Origin: Rhytidiadelphus loreus | Lineage: Eukaryota; Streptophyta; Bryopsida; Hypnales; Hylocomiaceae | Assembly (NCBI GenBank): GCA_947034895.1 | Contig: OX344764.1 | Location: 55,285,348-55,349,347 of the forward strand | DNA length: 64,000 nt | Direction of reading: 5' to 3' | Shown: positions 33,740 to 45,270 of the stretch, piece by piece | How the letters are laid out: the number at the start of each line of letters is the position of its first letter | How positions within the stretch are numbered: position 1 is the first letter of the stretch | Notes under the pieces: model-generated | What the model saw: the letters and a program-made list of their open reading frames with translations, nothing else | Database searches by the model: none | Told to the model about the DNA's origin: nothing | Program-made: the position numbers and the translations under genes

Positions 33740-34220
33740 TAAAATCCAAGAGCCTCCTCAGAACCTGAAGACCCCCACCAGGATTCTGAAGAGGTTCTTT
33801 TAGGTTTCGAGGAGGGATTGCCTCCCTCCTAAGACTTTGCTCCTCGGAACCTGAAGACCTCTACCGAGATTCCGAGGAGGTTCTAAAAGGAAGTGCCTCC
33901 CTCCTAAGACTTTGTTCCTCGGAATCCGAAGACCTCCACCGGGATTCCAAGGAGGTTCTAAGAGGGATTGCCTCCCTCCTAAGACTTTGCTCCTCGGAAC
34001 CTGAAGACCAACACCAGGATTCCGAAGGGGTTCTTTTAGGTTCCGAGGAGGTATTGTCTCCCTCTTAAGACTTTGCTCCTTGGAACCCAATGACTCCCAC
34101 TAAGATTCCGAAGAGGTCCTTTTGGATTTTTAGAAGCGGTTGTTTCTTTCTGAAAATTGCTCTTCGGATCTTGAAGATCCCCATTGGGATTTCGAGGAGG
34201 CCCTTTGGGGTTCAAAAAGA
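33740..34220. repeat. Diverged tandem repeat, 75-90 bp unit, about six copies
   Basis: Each unit has CTCCTCGGAACCTGAAGACC, then ACCGGGATTCCGAGGAGGTT, and most have CCTCCCTCCTAAGACTTTG. The two halves of a unit are partly complementary (CTCCTCGGA / TCCGAGGAG), so each can fold. Related words occur at 40085-40761. Confidence 0.75.
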
Positions 34221-35262
34221 AGGTGTTGAGGAGTTGAGGTAGGTTGGAGTCAAACATATGTTTTTGACTTCTGGATCCATTTAGTACAGAGTAGAATAGT
34301 ATATGTACATATAGGAGAAGGTGCTTGAATACGTGATTCAAAGTTGCATTCAGATCTTGCAAGTATTTGTGGTATAATATATCATAACAAATTTGAATTC
34401 TTTGTGGTATACTAGGATCCACCCATGACAGATGCCCCAATAGAGCTTGAGTTAACACATGACGAGACAGTGAACGCATTTCAAGCGAAGGAAAAGTTTG
34501 ACTTCAACAACGTCATCCGCAAGTACCATTTTCAGCCAACAAAATCTTGTCGCTTCAAAATCCCACTTTGCCGAATGATATCACAACCACTTTTGAGGCC
34601 AATTTTCCAAACTGATGTTATTCACCCGGAATCAGAGTTTGTTCACGGCTATAGAGAGGACGACCAGGTTCTATATGTGTCACTTCACAATGACAAAGGA
34701 ATGAGCCAAAAGATCACGGTTGAGATTCAGGCCTCATGGGATGTTCATTAGGTGGTAGAAAATGAAGCTTTTGAGAAGGAACTTCAAGGCCATGATGATC
34801 GAGCTAAACCATCACGCTTCATATTTTTTGTGTGGGATGGAAACCACTGTATGATGGCTTGGACAAACTATATCAAGAGGATGAGAGTTGATGATTGTAA
34901 TTGGCATTTTTGGGAGGATTCCATTTTGTTAGAGACTAAGGGATCCACAAGTCTCTTGATGCATGCAATGAACGACGTCAACAGGTAATACTTATCATTT
35001 GTGATGGCGCAACTGATGTAATGATTATTGTAGTCATGGTTTGTATGGATGTAAGCTATTGTGCAATTTGAGTCAAATGAGGGGCCATTTGAATTTCTAA
35101 TATTCATTATGAACTTCCCAGGTCCACTGAGAATACACATGTAAAGACAAATGTTGTCCACTGTCTTCATAGAATCAACACGTACGTTTCTCTCAAACTT
35201 CAAGACTTTAAAGAGTTACTATCAGAAGATGAATATAAAGCATGTGAGACTCGGACAAAACC

Positions 35263-35434
35263 CACTAGAAGAAAACTGCGTTGATGTCAACAAAACCAAT
35301 CTAACATTTTTCTGCACTTTTTGTTTTCCAACGCAAAATCTGCGTTTTGAAAAACAGATTTTGCGTTAGAAAACAGAAATCGCAGAAAAATGTCAGATTG
35401 GTTTTGTTGACATCAACGCAGTTTTCTTCTAGTG
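35263..35434. mobile_element. CACTA-type hairpin MITE (172 bp) in an exon of copy B
   Basis: Begins CACTAGAAGAAAACTGCG and ends with the inverted match CGCAGTTTTCTTCTAGTG. Perfect 3-bp duplication ACC (35260-35262, 35435-35437), as expected for CACTA elements. Almost the whole element is self-complementary, giving one long hairpin. The ends match the 286-bp MITE at 48250-48535. Confidence 0.9.
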
Positions 35435-38278
35435 ACCATATCCTTGGTAGCCTCTCACTTCCGACATTTTTATACGATTTCTACACCGGGTACGTCTCTT
35501 TCAATTTATCATCTTGTCCTTGAAACTATGAAGGATTTGCCTATGTCAAATCCCACAATTATCAATTCTTGTTGCCTTTGTGAGTGCACAATATGTCAAT
35601 AAGAAGACTTATACTTGTGTTCTTTTGATGTTTATATATCTACTTCATCTTTTGCCTAGCTCCTCAGCATATATACTTTCAATCCTAGAAACGCAAGGCT
35701 AAAAAAGATCTATTGCTATGATGGTTGTTTGAATGATCTTCATTCTTTGATAGCCATATATTTTTTAATAGCTTTGTTGAAATTAGGCAATGTGATTCAT
35801 CATCCAAATGAACTTAACCTTGTTCATTAATTTCTTGCAGCAAGAAGTGGCTGCAGCTGAGGAGGAGGCGGCTAGACTATACAAAGAACGAACACTATCG
35901 GTAGATAGGACATCAAGGGCTCTACAAGAGGCGATGACGGATGTTGCTAATGGGAAGGTGAAACCCTACGAACTAAGTTTGATAAACTAAGCACAGTTGG
36001 CAACCCCAAGCATGGTCCTTGTTGGCTTGAAGAGGTTTGTTTTTTGCTTCCTTATCAATTTAGAAATTTCAAATACTTATCATGTTCATTTTCTTGGTTG
36101 ATTATTGTTCTTTTTCTTCATTTATGTTCATCATTTTTATTTAGCTCTTATGCAAAGTTTGTTCATGGACCACTACATCATGATTCATTGGAGCAAGTAT
36201 GAAAGGCCAGATATGACGTTGGATAAGCTACAAAATATAGCTGCAAGCATTGTCCAACCAGTTTATAAGAGCCGTTGGTTGGCTTGGTGGAATTCAAGCG
36301 AAATGAACCGTGGAGCTTTGAGATTTTCTATTCCAATTGTAACAGAAGACAAATTGAAGTCATGGCTACCAAAAGGCCACATTCTGGGCTGAGGTTCAAT
36401 TTTTTCCATGATTGTTATATTTATGATCCATTTAGTCTTATTTACTCAAAATTCACTTTTCATATGTTTGTTTTGTTTTGTTTCATATATGATATTCTTT
36501 ATATTCTTTTGTCATTTCAGCAGTTATCATTGAAATGTTCTAATTCAGTTCTATACTTTTGTCATGCAGCTCGAGGAAGTGGCTTGTATATGGATGAAAG
36601 CAACTCTTGAATCATAGCGCATAGTTGTTGATTGGAATGTTGATGATTCCATGGATAGAATTGGTAATTATGTAGAACGCTATAGGATTATACTTTAGGA
36701 TAATGCTTTCTACTCTTTATTTGTGAAGAGTGGAAAGTATTTCTATCTCATACCATTCCTTGGGCAAGAGGGATGTGAGCAAGCAATGCAACGCTGCGTC
36801 TACATGTATTTACGTTTACTAGTTTGAACAATTCAATATGAAATTCTTGTGTGTAATGATTTTAGTTTTGTACAGTGATTGTAGATCTTTACATTATTAT
36901 TATGTAATATCCTCTTTATTATACCTCTTTTCTATGTCTAATCTATTTTTTAAACTCCTTTGTAGATACTTCTATTGCAAATTGGCTGCTAAAGGAGGAA
37001 TTCAAAAGTGTGCAATACCAAAGCTTCTTGGAGCTTGGATTGACAAGAATTTACCTTCTTGTTTTTTCACCACAACTCAAATTCGTGGTTTTTCTCTATC
37101 AAAGCTTGTGGACTGCCCTTGGTACATCGAGTGCAAGAGGACATATGCACCAGTAGAGGAGCAACATGAAAAAAAAGAAGCTATAGCTACTAAGGTGGTT
37201 ATAGAGGATTTATCTTCCCAGGTGGAAGAAGAGGAGGTTGTTGAACTAACTCCTGACTCCAAGAAGAAAAAGAGGCAAGTTCAAAAGAAGCAACAACTTG
37301 AGAAGAAAGCCCCTGTGAAGGTTACCAAATCTTCTTCAGCACGTCAAGATGCTGCATCTTCCGCTCGCTCTGATGTGCCTACTTCGAGGTTCCAAGGTGT
37401 TCTTGGCATTTCACCTGTGCCACCAGAGTTTTTCGTTCCTTCTCAATGGCAAGCAGGTAGCTCTCTTCGCTTTGAGATTATTGTTGATAATGCAAGCAGA
37501 CTCATTCTCCAGTACTCGATCCGAAATGCAATCAAATACATGGTGAAAAACCGCACGCAATCCGAGCAACAAGTGCAAATTCTCGACTTTGCTGAAAAGG
37601 TAAGAGTACTTATGAATTTGGTATATCATTTGTTGGTGGTGTTTTATATATTAATTTTTCTTTCAACATCTAACCCTTTCTATTAAAATTGTATAGGCGG
37701 GTAGAGGACGTTTTTGTTGCCTTGGTGGTGTGGCCAAGTGTGAAGCGTGCCTTGATTTGATAATTGGGGACATGCCTGACGGCTTGCATGTCCCCAATAT
37801 TTCTCATCCTCCTTTGAATGTTCTATACTAGAACACTTATGACGATGAGTTTGCAGAGTATATCTTCAAGTTTGCTAGTGGTTCACTTCAGGATGATGGG
37901 GCTGTGATGCTTTTCTTGCCGGATAATCCGAAGATTTGGCATTTGGTTGATAAAGATGCTAAATTGCATAGTTTCAAAATGCATACTGATTGGTGGGGTG
38001 TAAACGAGCTATGCATGACCTCCCACAAAGACATCAACCTCACGGTAAATATGTATTTTGAATTAAAGTAAATGTTTGGAATGTCTTTTGTTTTTATTTC
38101 TTTTTCTTAACACTTTGTACACATGTGCAGACAAAATGCTTTTGGATTGTCTTGTACGTTCAAGTTATGTGCCAAGGGAAGGAAATTCAATCTACATTTT
38201 TTATGGAAAAAAATCAAGAGCTCAATGGATTGGCTACAGCTATATCTGGTAAGAATTTGGACACATATGCCACATGCC

Positions 38279-38505
38279 ACATTTAACTACTTATGGACTT
38301 TCAAGTGAATTCTGGACAATGCACCTCAAGGTCTCTAGATGATTATCTCTCAATGTTTGTATATATCTCTTGATGTTTGTATAGATCTTCAGATGTTTTA
38401 TATGGATCTGTTGATGCATCTGGAGATCTCCAGATGATTATCTCTCAATGATTATCTCTCAATGTTAATTCTGGACTTTCAAAAAGTCCAGAAGTAGTTA
38501 AATGT
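38279..38505. mobile_element. TIR element in intron of copy B
   Basis: ACATTTAACTACTTATGGAC at the left and GTCCAGAAGTAGTTAAATGT at the right are inverted copies. The interior carries repeats of GATTATCTCTCAATG. About 227 bp, non-coding. It lies in an intron that copy A lacks at this place, so the element may have brought the extra intervening sequence. Confidence 0.65.
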
Positions 38506-39545
38506 AGCATCCACCCTTCTTCAATTTGGATGTATGTGATAAATTTCATTCATTTTAAATAATTTAGTAGTGCCCATATGAAACCCATTTGAATATTAAA
38601 CCATCTTCAAAACTTTTCTAAACTGGCTAGAAATGTTGATGCCAGTTAAATTGTCTACTCTAAATTTGCAATCTAAAATCTCTATTATAAACTAAATGTT
38701 ATGTATTAATGACTAAATTTTTGTGAAATTCTTGTAGGAGAAGGCCTATTGTATAATTTTACAACTGCCGCCAGTCAATTGATCGATGAAGGATGGCATT
38801 CCATGGCATGGATCGCGTGAAAAAGTTCCTGTCTTCTTACAAGTTTTAATCGAGAGCTTTTCAAAACCCAATGATGTGGTGGTGGACTGCACTGCTTCTA
38901 CAGGTTGAAACTTTTAGCCATCTATTTATAGTCCATTTATTTGAATTGCAGGTTTACTAGTTTTGCAACAGCTTTAATGCTTGTGTATAGCTTATAATTG
39001 TATGTATCATTTATACCTTACAAAGAATTTTGTTTTGCCATAGGATCTAGCATCCATGTCTGTCAAAGGAATGGCCAACACCTCATTGCGCTAGAGTCTG
39101 ATACAAAGATTTTCACGCACCTTCTTGGTCGACTCATTGACTCGCCTATAAAGAATGAATCAGCCCCAAAGAAGTGAAAACGTCAAGTTTCATCAAGTGA
39201 GGAGGATCTTGAGAGTCTAGTGAAGAAAGTTGCCCAAATTCGCTTGGGTTTGTAAGTCTGACACTATTACACTTCGTTATGAATTTTATCAAATGTCAAA
39301 TTCATTCCAACATTACAATCCTATAAATTTTGATTTTGAAGATTATGTTCATGTTGTGGTGCAGGTTGGTGAAGTACGTGATTAGCCCCCCTAAATCTTG
39401 GTCTTTGCCTTGTTATGTTGAGTCACTTGCTGCAATTGATGTTGAGATGATATCATTTTCCACCTCTGAAGAAACTAGTTATAGCCCTCTTGTCATGCAG
39501 TTTTTTGATGTAGAAGCTATAAAAGACAGTATGGATAGTGATTAG

Positions 39546-40084
39546 AGCCATAGCTCTATAGGCATGACCTCTTCAAACTAGGGATCCATTTACTTCACTT
39601 GATCCTTGTTTGTATTTTCATTTAGAATTATATGCATATTTTATTGAATGGATTGTCTTCTTCTAAATCAACCTAGAAGAATAAATGTGTTCAATGTTAT
39701 TGGTTTTATATCTTGATTTAGTAATTTTATTTTGTGTTTTCAAAATCCTTCTTCTAATTTCATTTTCTTAATTAAAAACCTTCATCTAAGTTTTTATAGA
39801 CTTTATAGACAAACTTTTTTTCCCACCATCTCTTCATGAGCCTGTTTGGTACCAAAATGCCTTCCCTCCATATATCTGATTGAGTTTTTAATTCTTACAA
39901 TGAGCCTCTTTGGAAACTGACCTTTGCTTGGTTGAATATATTGAGTTGTGAATTATTTTGAGAATATGTACATTTTTTAATCCAATAACAAATGGACTAT
40001 GCTTTTTTGTTTTGTTTTGTTTTGCTCTCTCTAAGCCAGCATGGTTTCCAATCCAAATTAATATGATTTTTTGAACTCACCGAG
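39546..40084. other. 3' flank of copy B, nothing recognised
   Basis: AT-rich non-coding DNA after the stop codon of copy B. No gene or repeat pair seen. Confidence 0.3.
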
Positions 40085-40761
40085 AGCCTCTTCGGAACCG
40101 AGGAGGCTTATAGGTGTAGATGCACTTAGGGACTACTAGTATCTTTCATCATCCTTGGAAGCAAAGACGCTTATTGGTTCATATGTGCTTGTAGATTGAT
40201 ATTACCTAGAAGCCTCCTCCAAATCCAAAGAGGCCTTCTAGCTATTCTTCCTCTTAACCATTGTCTCCCTATGAGCCTCCTTGGATTCCAAGGAGGCGTA
40301 TAGTCCATGATTGCTCTATATTATTGTCTTCCTACAAGCCTCTTCAAAACCGAGGAGGATCATAGGGACCTTTTTTGAATGAGGTATAAAAAATGATTGA
40401 CTATCTTAAACCCTAGCCAATCAATTTGTAGGTGTTTGTGAAGGTTATACTAACCGAAATAAAAATATCCTCTAGTTTTGAACTTCACCAAATCCTAATT
40501 TAGACCTACTTGCTCTTTGTTATTGTCTTCGTATGAACCTCCTTGAATCCGAGGAAGCCATTAAGTATCCTTTGTAAATGTGGTATGTAAAATGATTTCA
40601 CTACTCAAAATCCTATCCAATCAATTTGCAAGAGTATCTGGAAGGGCTTCACTAAAATAACAAAATGTGTGTGATTTTAGGACTCAACCAATCTAATTTA
40701 AGTCATCCATGTTTATGATTATTGTCCCCCTAAGGGCCTCCTCAAAATCGAAGAGGCCCTT
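40085..40761. repeat. Cluster of six short GCCTCCTCGG palindromes
   Basis: Hairpins of the form AGCCTCCTCGG-AA-CCGAGGAGGCT at 40085-40108, 40211-40236, 40272-40298, 40337-40358, 40536-40560 and 40733-40761. Several are preceded by ATTGTCTTCCTA and followed by TATAG. Probably a diverged tandem repeat of about 70-200 bp whose palindrome is the best-kept part. Related to the array at 33740-34220. Confidence 0.65.
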
Positions 40762-41860
40762 AGGTATGCACAAAAGGTTGGTACATATATATACATTACA
40801 ATGCAAATAATTTATCTAACATGTATCCACATCAAATGAAATGCATATTTCAGAAAATTGTTTTAAAATTAGATGCACCATGATGTTGTTGACCTCATTC
40901 AACATGAAAAATTCAAGGCCAACTTTTTTTTTCATCCTCCAACTTTCATTGACATTCATTTGCCATCATCTTCATCCCTCGCTTCATCCATCCAAAATAA
41001 TGGATGGAATAGGTGACCTACCTCCATTTTAAAAAAAATTTAAATTTTTTTTTCAAAATTTAGAATTAATGTTAATTATGAGATCTGAAAAATCTAATAA
41101 TTAAAAATTTTAGTGCTCAAATGTGACTACTCAATGCTCATTGCTTGTTGCTCATACTTTAGCAACCTTAGCTTATACTAATGTTTCATTTGGTTCATCT
41201 TCGATATCTCTATCACCTTGTAGATCTCATGATCGTAGAGTATACTCGTATTGAAAACTTAGTGTATATGAGTTAAATGATATCTAAGTTTATTTTCATA
41301 ATTTGATATTTGATTTCTATTGTCTTATTTCTCAAATTGAATCTACCTCTATATGATGTGGCAACAATTTCATTCAATGCCTAAAACTTCATCCTATGAC
41401 CAAATTGAACAATAAAACATGAGTCTTAAATCACACTTCACCATTGAACTTTATGAAATTCTAGAAAATGAAATTTAACTTAGAATTCAATTGAACTACT
41501 ACCATTGAATTAATCATGTCTTCTATTTATTAGAAATGCTTTTTATTTAATAAATAAATAAAATTTAAATAAAGATAGTTAAAAAGAAAGGGCATCAATT
41601 AGCAAAATGGTCATTTAGAGTATTCAAGGTTAATACATTTATTTGGTGTATAATATGTCTACTATATTCATTTTATATTTTGCATGTTCATTATATAGAA
41701 TATGTATATATATATGTTCAAGATATTTTGCATGTTCAAAAATTTTAAAGCTTAGTTAAAAAAGTAAAATAAAATAGTGTCGTGCTGCAAATGCAGACAT
41801 TATATAGAATATGTATATATATATGTTTTAATTAGATTTAAATATTTGTAGCATTTAAAG
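40762..41860. other. AT-rich intergenic, nothing recognised
   Basis: Low-complexity AT-rich DNA, including two ATATGTATATATATATGTT stretches (about 41700 and 41810). No gene supported. Confidence 0.3.
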
Positions 41861-41864
41861 AAGA

Positions 41865-41917
41865 TGACGTCATTTGAGGTGGCTTCAAGGTGACGCCTTC
41901 TCTCTTCGACTATAAGG
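41865..41917 (+). promoter_or_regulatory. Promoter of the 41984 gene: bZIP-type palindrome and TATA box
   Basis: TGACGTCA (41865-41872) is the CRE/as-1-type core bound by plant bZIP (TGA-class) factors. A second half site GTGACGCC follows at 41890-41897, and TATAAGG lies at 41911-41917, about 70 bp before the ATG. The decayed paralogue on the minus strand keeps TGATGTCA, AAGGTGACG and TATTTAA in the same order. Function is inferred from motif and conservation. Confidence 0.55.
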
Positions 41918-41983
41918 AGAAAGATTCACTTGAAAGCTTCATCTTATTTGATATTCTTCTTTGTGTTTCATTTAGATTACATT

Positions 41984-42442
41984 ATGTCGAACTGGAGGGT
42001 TTTTTCTGAGCCTCAAGATGAAGAATCTCAACCGGAGCGTGAGTTTGAATTTTCTTTATTGCAACTGCCGGATCAGCCACAATTGCCATTGGATCTTTCT
42101 TTGCTACATGGGCGACCAGAAGACGAAGCTAGGCCATCTCGACCACCGAAACAACCTCGTGTGGAGAAACGATGGCACGGTAACCTTGATCGTGACGCTC
42201 GAGCAATGGTGATTTTATTGCAGGTTGGATGTGTTGAACCCGGCAGCCGAGAAGTAACATTTGAAGGATGTTTTGAAGGCTTAAACGAAGATCAGTACTT
42301 TTGCATGGTGAAGCCTATCGAAGGGAGTTGTGATCATCAACGATGGTTGGAAGGGCCAGGCAATCCTTTAACCAAGGCGAATCGTGCCAAATACGTTGCT
42401 GCTACCGTCAAACGCATCCTCAAATTCTTGCAGATGGAGTGA
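41984..42442 (+). CDS. Small intact gene of unknown function (152 aa)
   Basis: Starts MSNWRVFSEPQDEESQPERE and ends KYVAATVKRILKFLQME. I do not recognise the family. The first half is acidic and proline-rich (LPDQPQLPLDL, RPSRPPKQPRVEKRW). The second half, from VILLQVGCVEPGSREVTFEG, looks like a small folded domain with two Cys and ends in a basic helix. The ATG at 41984 is chosen because the decayed paralogue at 44758-45198 has an ATG at the same place (MSKW) and the promoter motifs lie at the same distance. No intron is needed. AT-rich surroundings and a second copy suggest a duplicated or element-borne gene. No stop or frameshift, so it may be expressed. Confidence 0.6.
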   Translation: MSNWRVFSEPQDEESQPEREFEFSLLQLPDQPQLPLDLSLLHGRPEDEARPSRPPKQPRVEKRWHGNLDRDARAMVILLQVGCVEPGSREVTFEGCFEGLNEDQYFCMVKPIEGSCDHQRWLEGPGNPLTKANRAKYVAATVKRILKFLQME

Positions 42443-44757
42443 CATTTCGATTGGAGCTCTAGTTTTTTACTTCTATTAGATATATGTTGATTTTAGTTCT
42501 TCATTCCATAGTTGGAGTGATTTATTACAATAAATTTGTGTTTGTGAAGTAGTATGAAGGAAATATTCAAATAGTTTTTCTTTTAGATGAACTTGAAGTG
42601 AATTTCCTTCAAAGTTAAAGATAAAGAAATAGTTGTGGGGCCAAATAAGGGCTCAATTATTCATGTTGTAGTTTTGGGAGTGAGTTAGGGGCTGACTCCA
42701 CTTGTTTGTGTGGTTAGAGTGAAGATAAGGTGGAGAAAAGGTGAACACTATTCATCTTCTTTCCCGTTGGGAGTTTAGGGAGAACCCGAATGTTTGGAGA
42801 GGCATTGTGTTGTGAGTTTGAAGTATTTTGGAATGAAATTTAAAGGTGTTGTGTATTATGGTGTGCAGTTTTCAAATTGATCTCACTTGCTTGATTTGGA
42901 GTTGTAAAGCAAAAGTTGTGCTAGTTTGAGTGGAGGGAGGTTTATTGCCTTTAAAATTAAGAGGCAGAGACTTCGACCGACCATAAAAGACGGATAGGTT
43001 CTTATTTTGCCACGAAATTTGGAGGAAGTGTAGGAAATTGTGTTATCTTTTTAGGAAGCTATCATTCGTTCTGTTTGGAGTTTGTATGAGAAAGTTGTGA
43101 GTGTGGAAGTGAAGGAAGGTCTGCTACCTTTCCCTTCTTAAGGCCGAAACTTTGGAAGGACATAGAAGTTGTACAGAGTTTTAGAATTGTATGAAATTTG
43201 GAGGAGAAGTAGATGATTGTTTTAGCTTCCCAAAAAGCTATCATTTAGTTCATTTGGAGTTGTAAATCAACAGAAACACTCATCCAAAGCTCAGCTTGGG
43301 AATTGGAGTTGGAGTTGAAGGAGTTTTGAAGACTTGTGTGTTTGTGTGTGTGGCTTGTGGCTTTGTAAATTTCATTTTATTGTTGCGGGTAGTTTGGTTC
43401 ACACCAATACTAGCCTCATTTGGTGTTGTAGATGCGACGAAGTGGGGTTAATTGCCCACATGGTCGAGACTTTTATGTTGTTCCCATTGGCCTATTTAGA
43501 AACACAACAGGATAGGACAACAAGTAGCAGTTTGAAGATTTGAAGACTCGAAGATTTGAAGATTCGACAAGTTACAATTTATTTCATTCCCGAGCCATTT
43601 CTAGTCGCAGCCAGAATCCTCGTGATTTCCCGAGGCAAACTCTCTCTACTCGACAACAGGTGGACCATTTTCATCCTTTAAATTTATATGAAGGCCCGTA
43701 GTTCAATGTTTTGGTACAAAATCATTAGTAGCATATTCATTTGTTGTTCAGTCGGATTATAGATCCTTCCATCTAATTCTACAGTCATAGGTCCACAATG
43801 GATTTATAATTTCTAAATAGAAAAAAAAAAATTGGAGGCTCAGAGGCTCACGCTTTTAGGCTCACATATTAGCATCCTAGAGAGATGTTGGTCCTTCCAA
43901 ATGATTGAGAGTAAAAGCTATTAGGCTGTTGCCACAGTTGATGGAATATGATGGATTAATTGATTGAGGTAGCCATGGCTTGGGCACCTCCAAAAGAATA
44001 ATAAGTCACTTGTACTTTCTCCCCTTACTTTTGTTTGTCTCTTGGCTATCGCTCTCTACTAATTTTCCTTGCAAATGGGTGGAAAAAAACCACAATAAGG
44101 TGCTCTCCATGTTCCTACGTTTGTATTTGCTTTGATTAAAGCATGAAATTTTTCTCCATATGCAACCACAATTTAGGTAGACCATGCATCTTTGTGTTGC
44201 TTCTTTGATCTCTTTTGAGCTTGCTTCACCAATTGTATTGCCTCTTTTGTGATTTTTTTAGTGTTTTTTTGTCTTATTTAGTTTAGCTTCTAATTTCTTG
44301 TGTTCTTTTTTTTGTATAGACTCTTTGTTCTTTTTAGCAATTTTTTCCAACAATTTTAAATAATTGTCCTGTACAGTATTATGGCTCTCATCTTGAGGCG
44401 TGCTCGTGCCACCTTGGTAAGCAAGGAAGACATTGGGGGTGACTCCCCAAGCCTTGCAAAAGATGAGGTAAGAGGAATTGGGAGTTCCAAGCAATCAAAG
44501 CATTGTTGCGCTCTAATTGTGCCCATAATTTGGCCATAAGGCTACCCTAGTAACCGTACCACTCATTGGTCAAATATTTGACCAAACTATTAAATTCACC
44601 TCTTTAACTAGAAAGTAAGTTATCCTAAAATCACATAAGGCTATTAATTTCTATTTTATCCTTTTTTGACCTTAAATATACAAAATAAAACTTGTAAAAT
44701 ATTAGGATGTAAACTGGATGTCTACTAGAGGTAAAAAACCAAAAGTCCAAGAAAACT
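42443..44757. other. Intergenic with one tandem duplication
   Basis: Apart from the duplication at 42890-43265, this is AT-rich non-coding DNA. A minus-strand frame at 44258-44494 with a Lys-rich end has no family resemblance and no confirmed start. Confidence 0.3.
42890..43265. repeat. Two-copy tandem duplication, about 180 bp
   Basis: Words recur in order in both halves: TTTGGAGTTGTA, AAAGTTGTG, GTGGA..GAAGG(A)AGGT, CTTAAGGC/ATTAAGAGGC, GAAATTTGGAGGA and AAGCTATCATT. Diverged but clear. No ORF runs through it. Confidence 0.55.
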
Positions 44758-45198
44758 TCACTCCATTTACAAAAACTTGAGAATGCATTTAATGTTGGCA
44801 ACAATGTAATTTACATAATCCGCCTTCATTAAAGGATTGACCAGCCCTCTAACCATCATTGGTGGCCACGACTCCTCTTTATAAGCTTCATCATACAATA
44901 ATATTGATCAATGTTTAGACTCTTGAAATACCTTTCAAATGTCACTTCTCTACTATCGGGCTCAACACATCCAACCTACAACAAGATCACCAACGTTAGA
45001 GCATTGTGTTGAAGATTCCATGCTAATGTTGTTCTACGCAAGATTGCTATCGTAGTCGAGAACGCTCAACTTGTTCTTCAAGGCGTTCATGCGATAGTGC
45101 AAGACCTAGCGGTTGATTTGAAAGTTGTGACAAAAAAAACTCAAACTCTGCTTTTGATTGAGGCTCTTCATCTTGAGACCCCCCCTCCATTTTGACAT
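44758..45198 (-). pseudogene. Decayed paralogue of the 152-aa gene
   Basis: The minus strand starts ATGTCAAAATGGAGG (cf. ATGTCGAACTGGAGG). It keeps GGTTGGATGTGTTGAGCCC, then REVTFE-, NIDQYYCMM- and WLEG-like segments, and ends ATGGAGTGA like the intact copy. Stops and frame changes scatter the protein. Upstream to 45331 it retains the promoter motif order of the intact gene, so the duplication included the promoter. Confidence 0.7.
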
Positions 45199-45270
45199 AT
45201 TGAAATCTAAAGTGAATAATAAAGAAAAAACTAAATCAAGTAGATGAAGCTCAAAAGTAGTTGCATCTTC

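Larger units (their letters stand above)
34416..39545 (+). pseudogene. ParB/Srx-like plus beta-class DNA methyltransferase-like gene, copy B (decayed)
   Basis: Exons aligned with copy A: 34416-34984, 35122-35489, 35841-36034, ~36159-36395, 36570-~36700, 36966-37599, 37697-38044, 38131-38248, 38738-38903, 39046-39251, 39364-39545. Most boundaries are conserved GT-AG sites in the same phase. The ParB part retains RFKIPLCRM, FVHGYRE and FVWDGNHCMMAW, where copy A has DGNHRRIAW. The methyltransferase part has LDLIIGDMPDGLH (37769-37780 encodes DMPD), which fits motif IV (usually DPPY), then LQDDGAVMLFLPDN. Motif I is VVDCTASTG|SSIHVCQRNGQHLIALE. Stops: TAG 34749-34751, TAG 37829-37831, TGA 39175-39177 and others, plus a frameshift near 35985. 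A CACTA-type MITE interrupts the second exon. Confidence 0.75.

Noticed and set aside
44258..44494. Minus-strand frame with a Lys-rich helix as a transposon-encoded DNA-binding protein
   Set aside because: Short, no recognisable domain, and stops upstream; too little to support a call.
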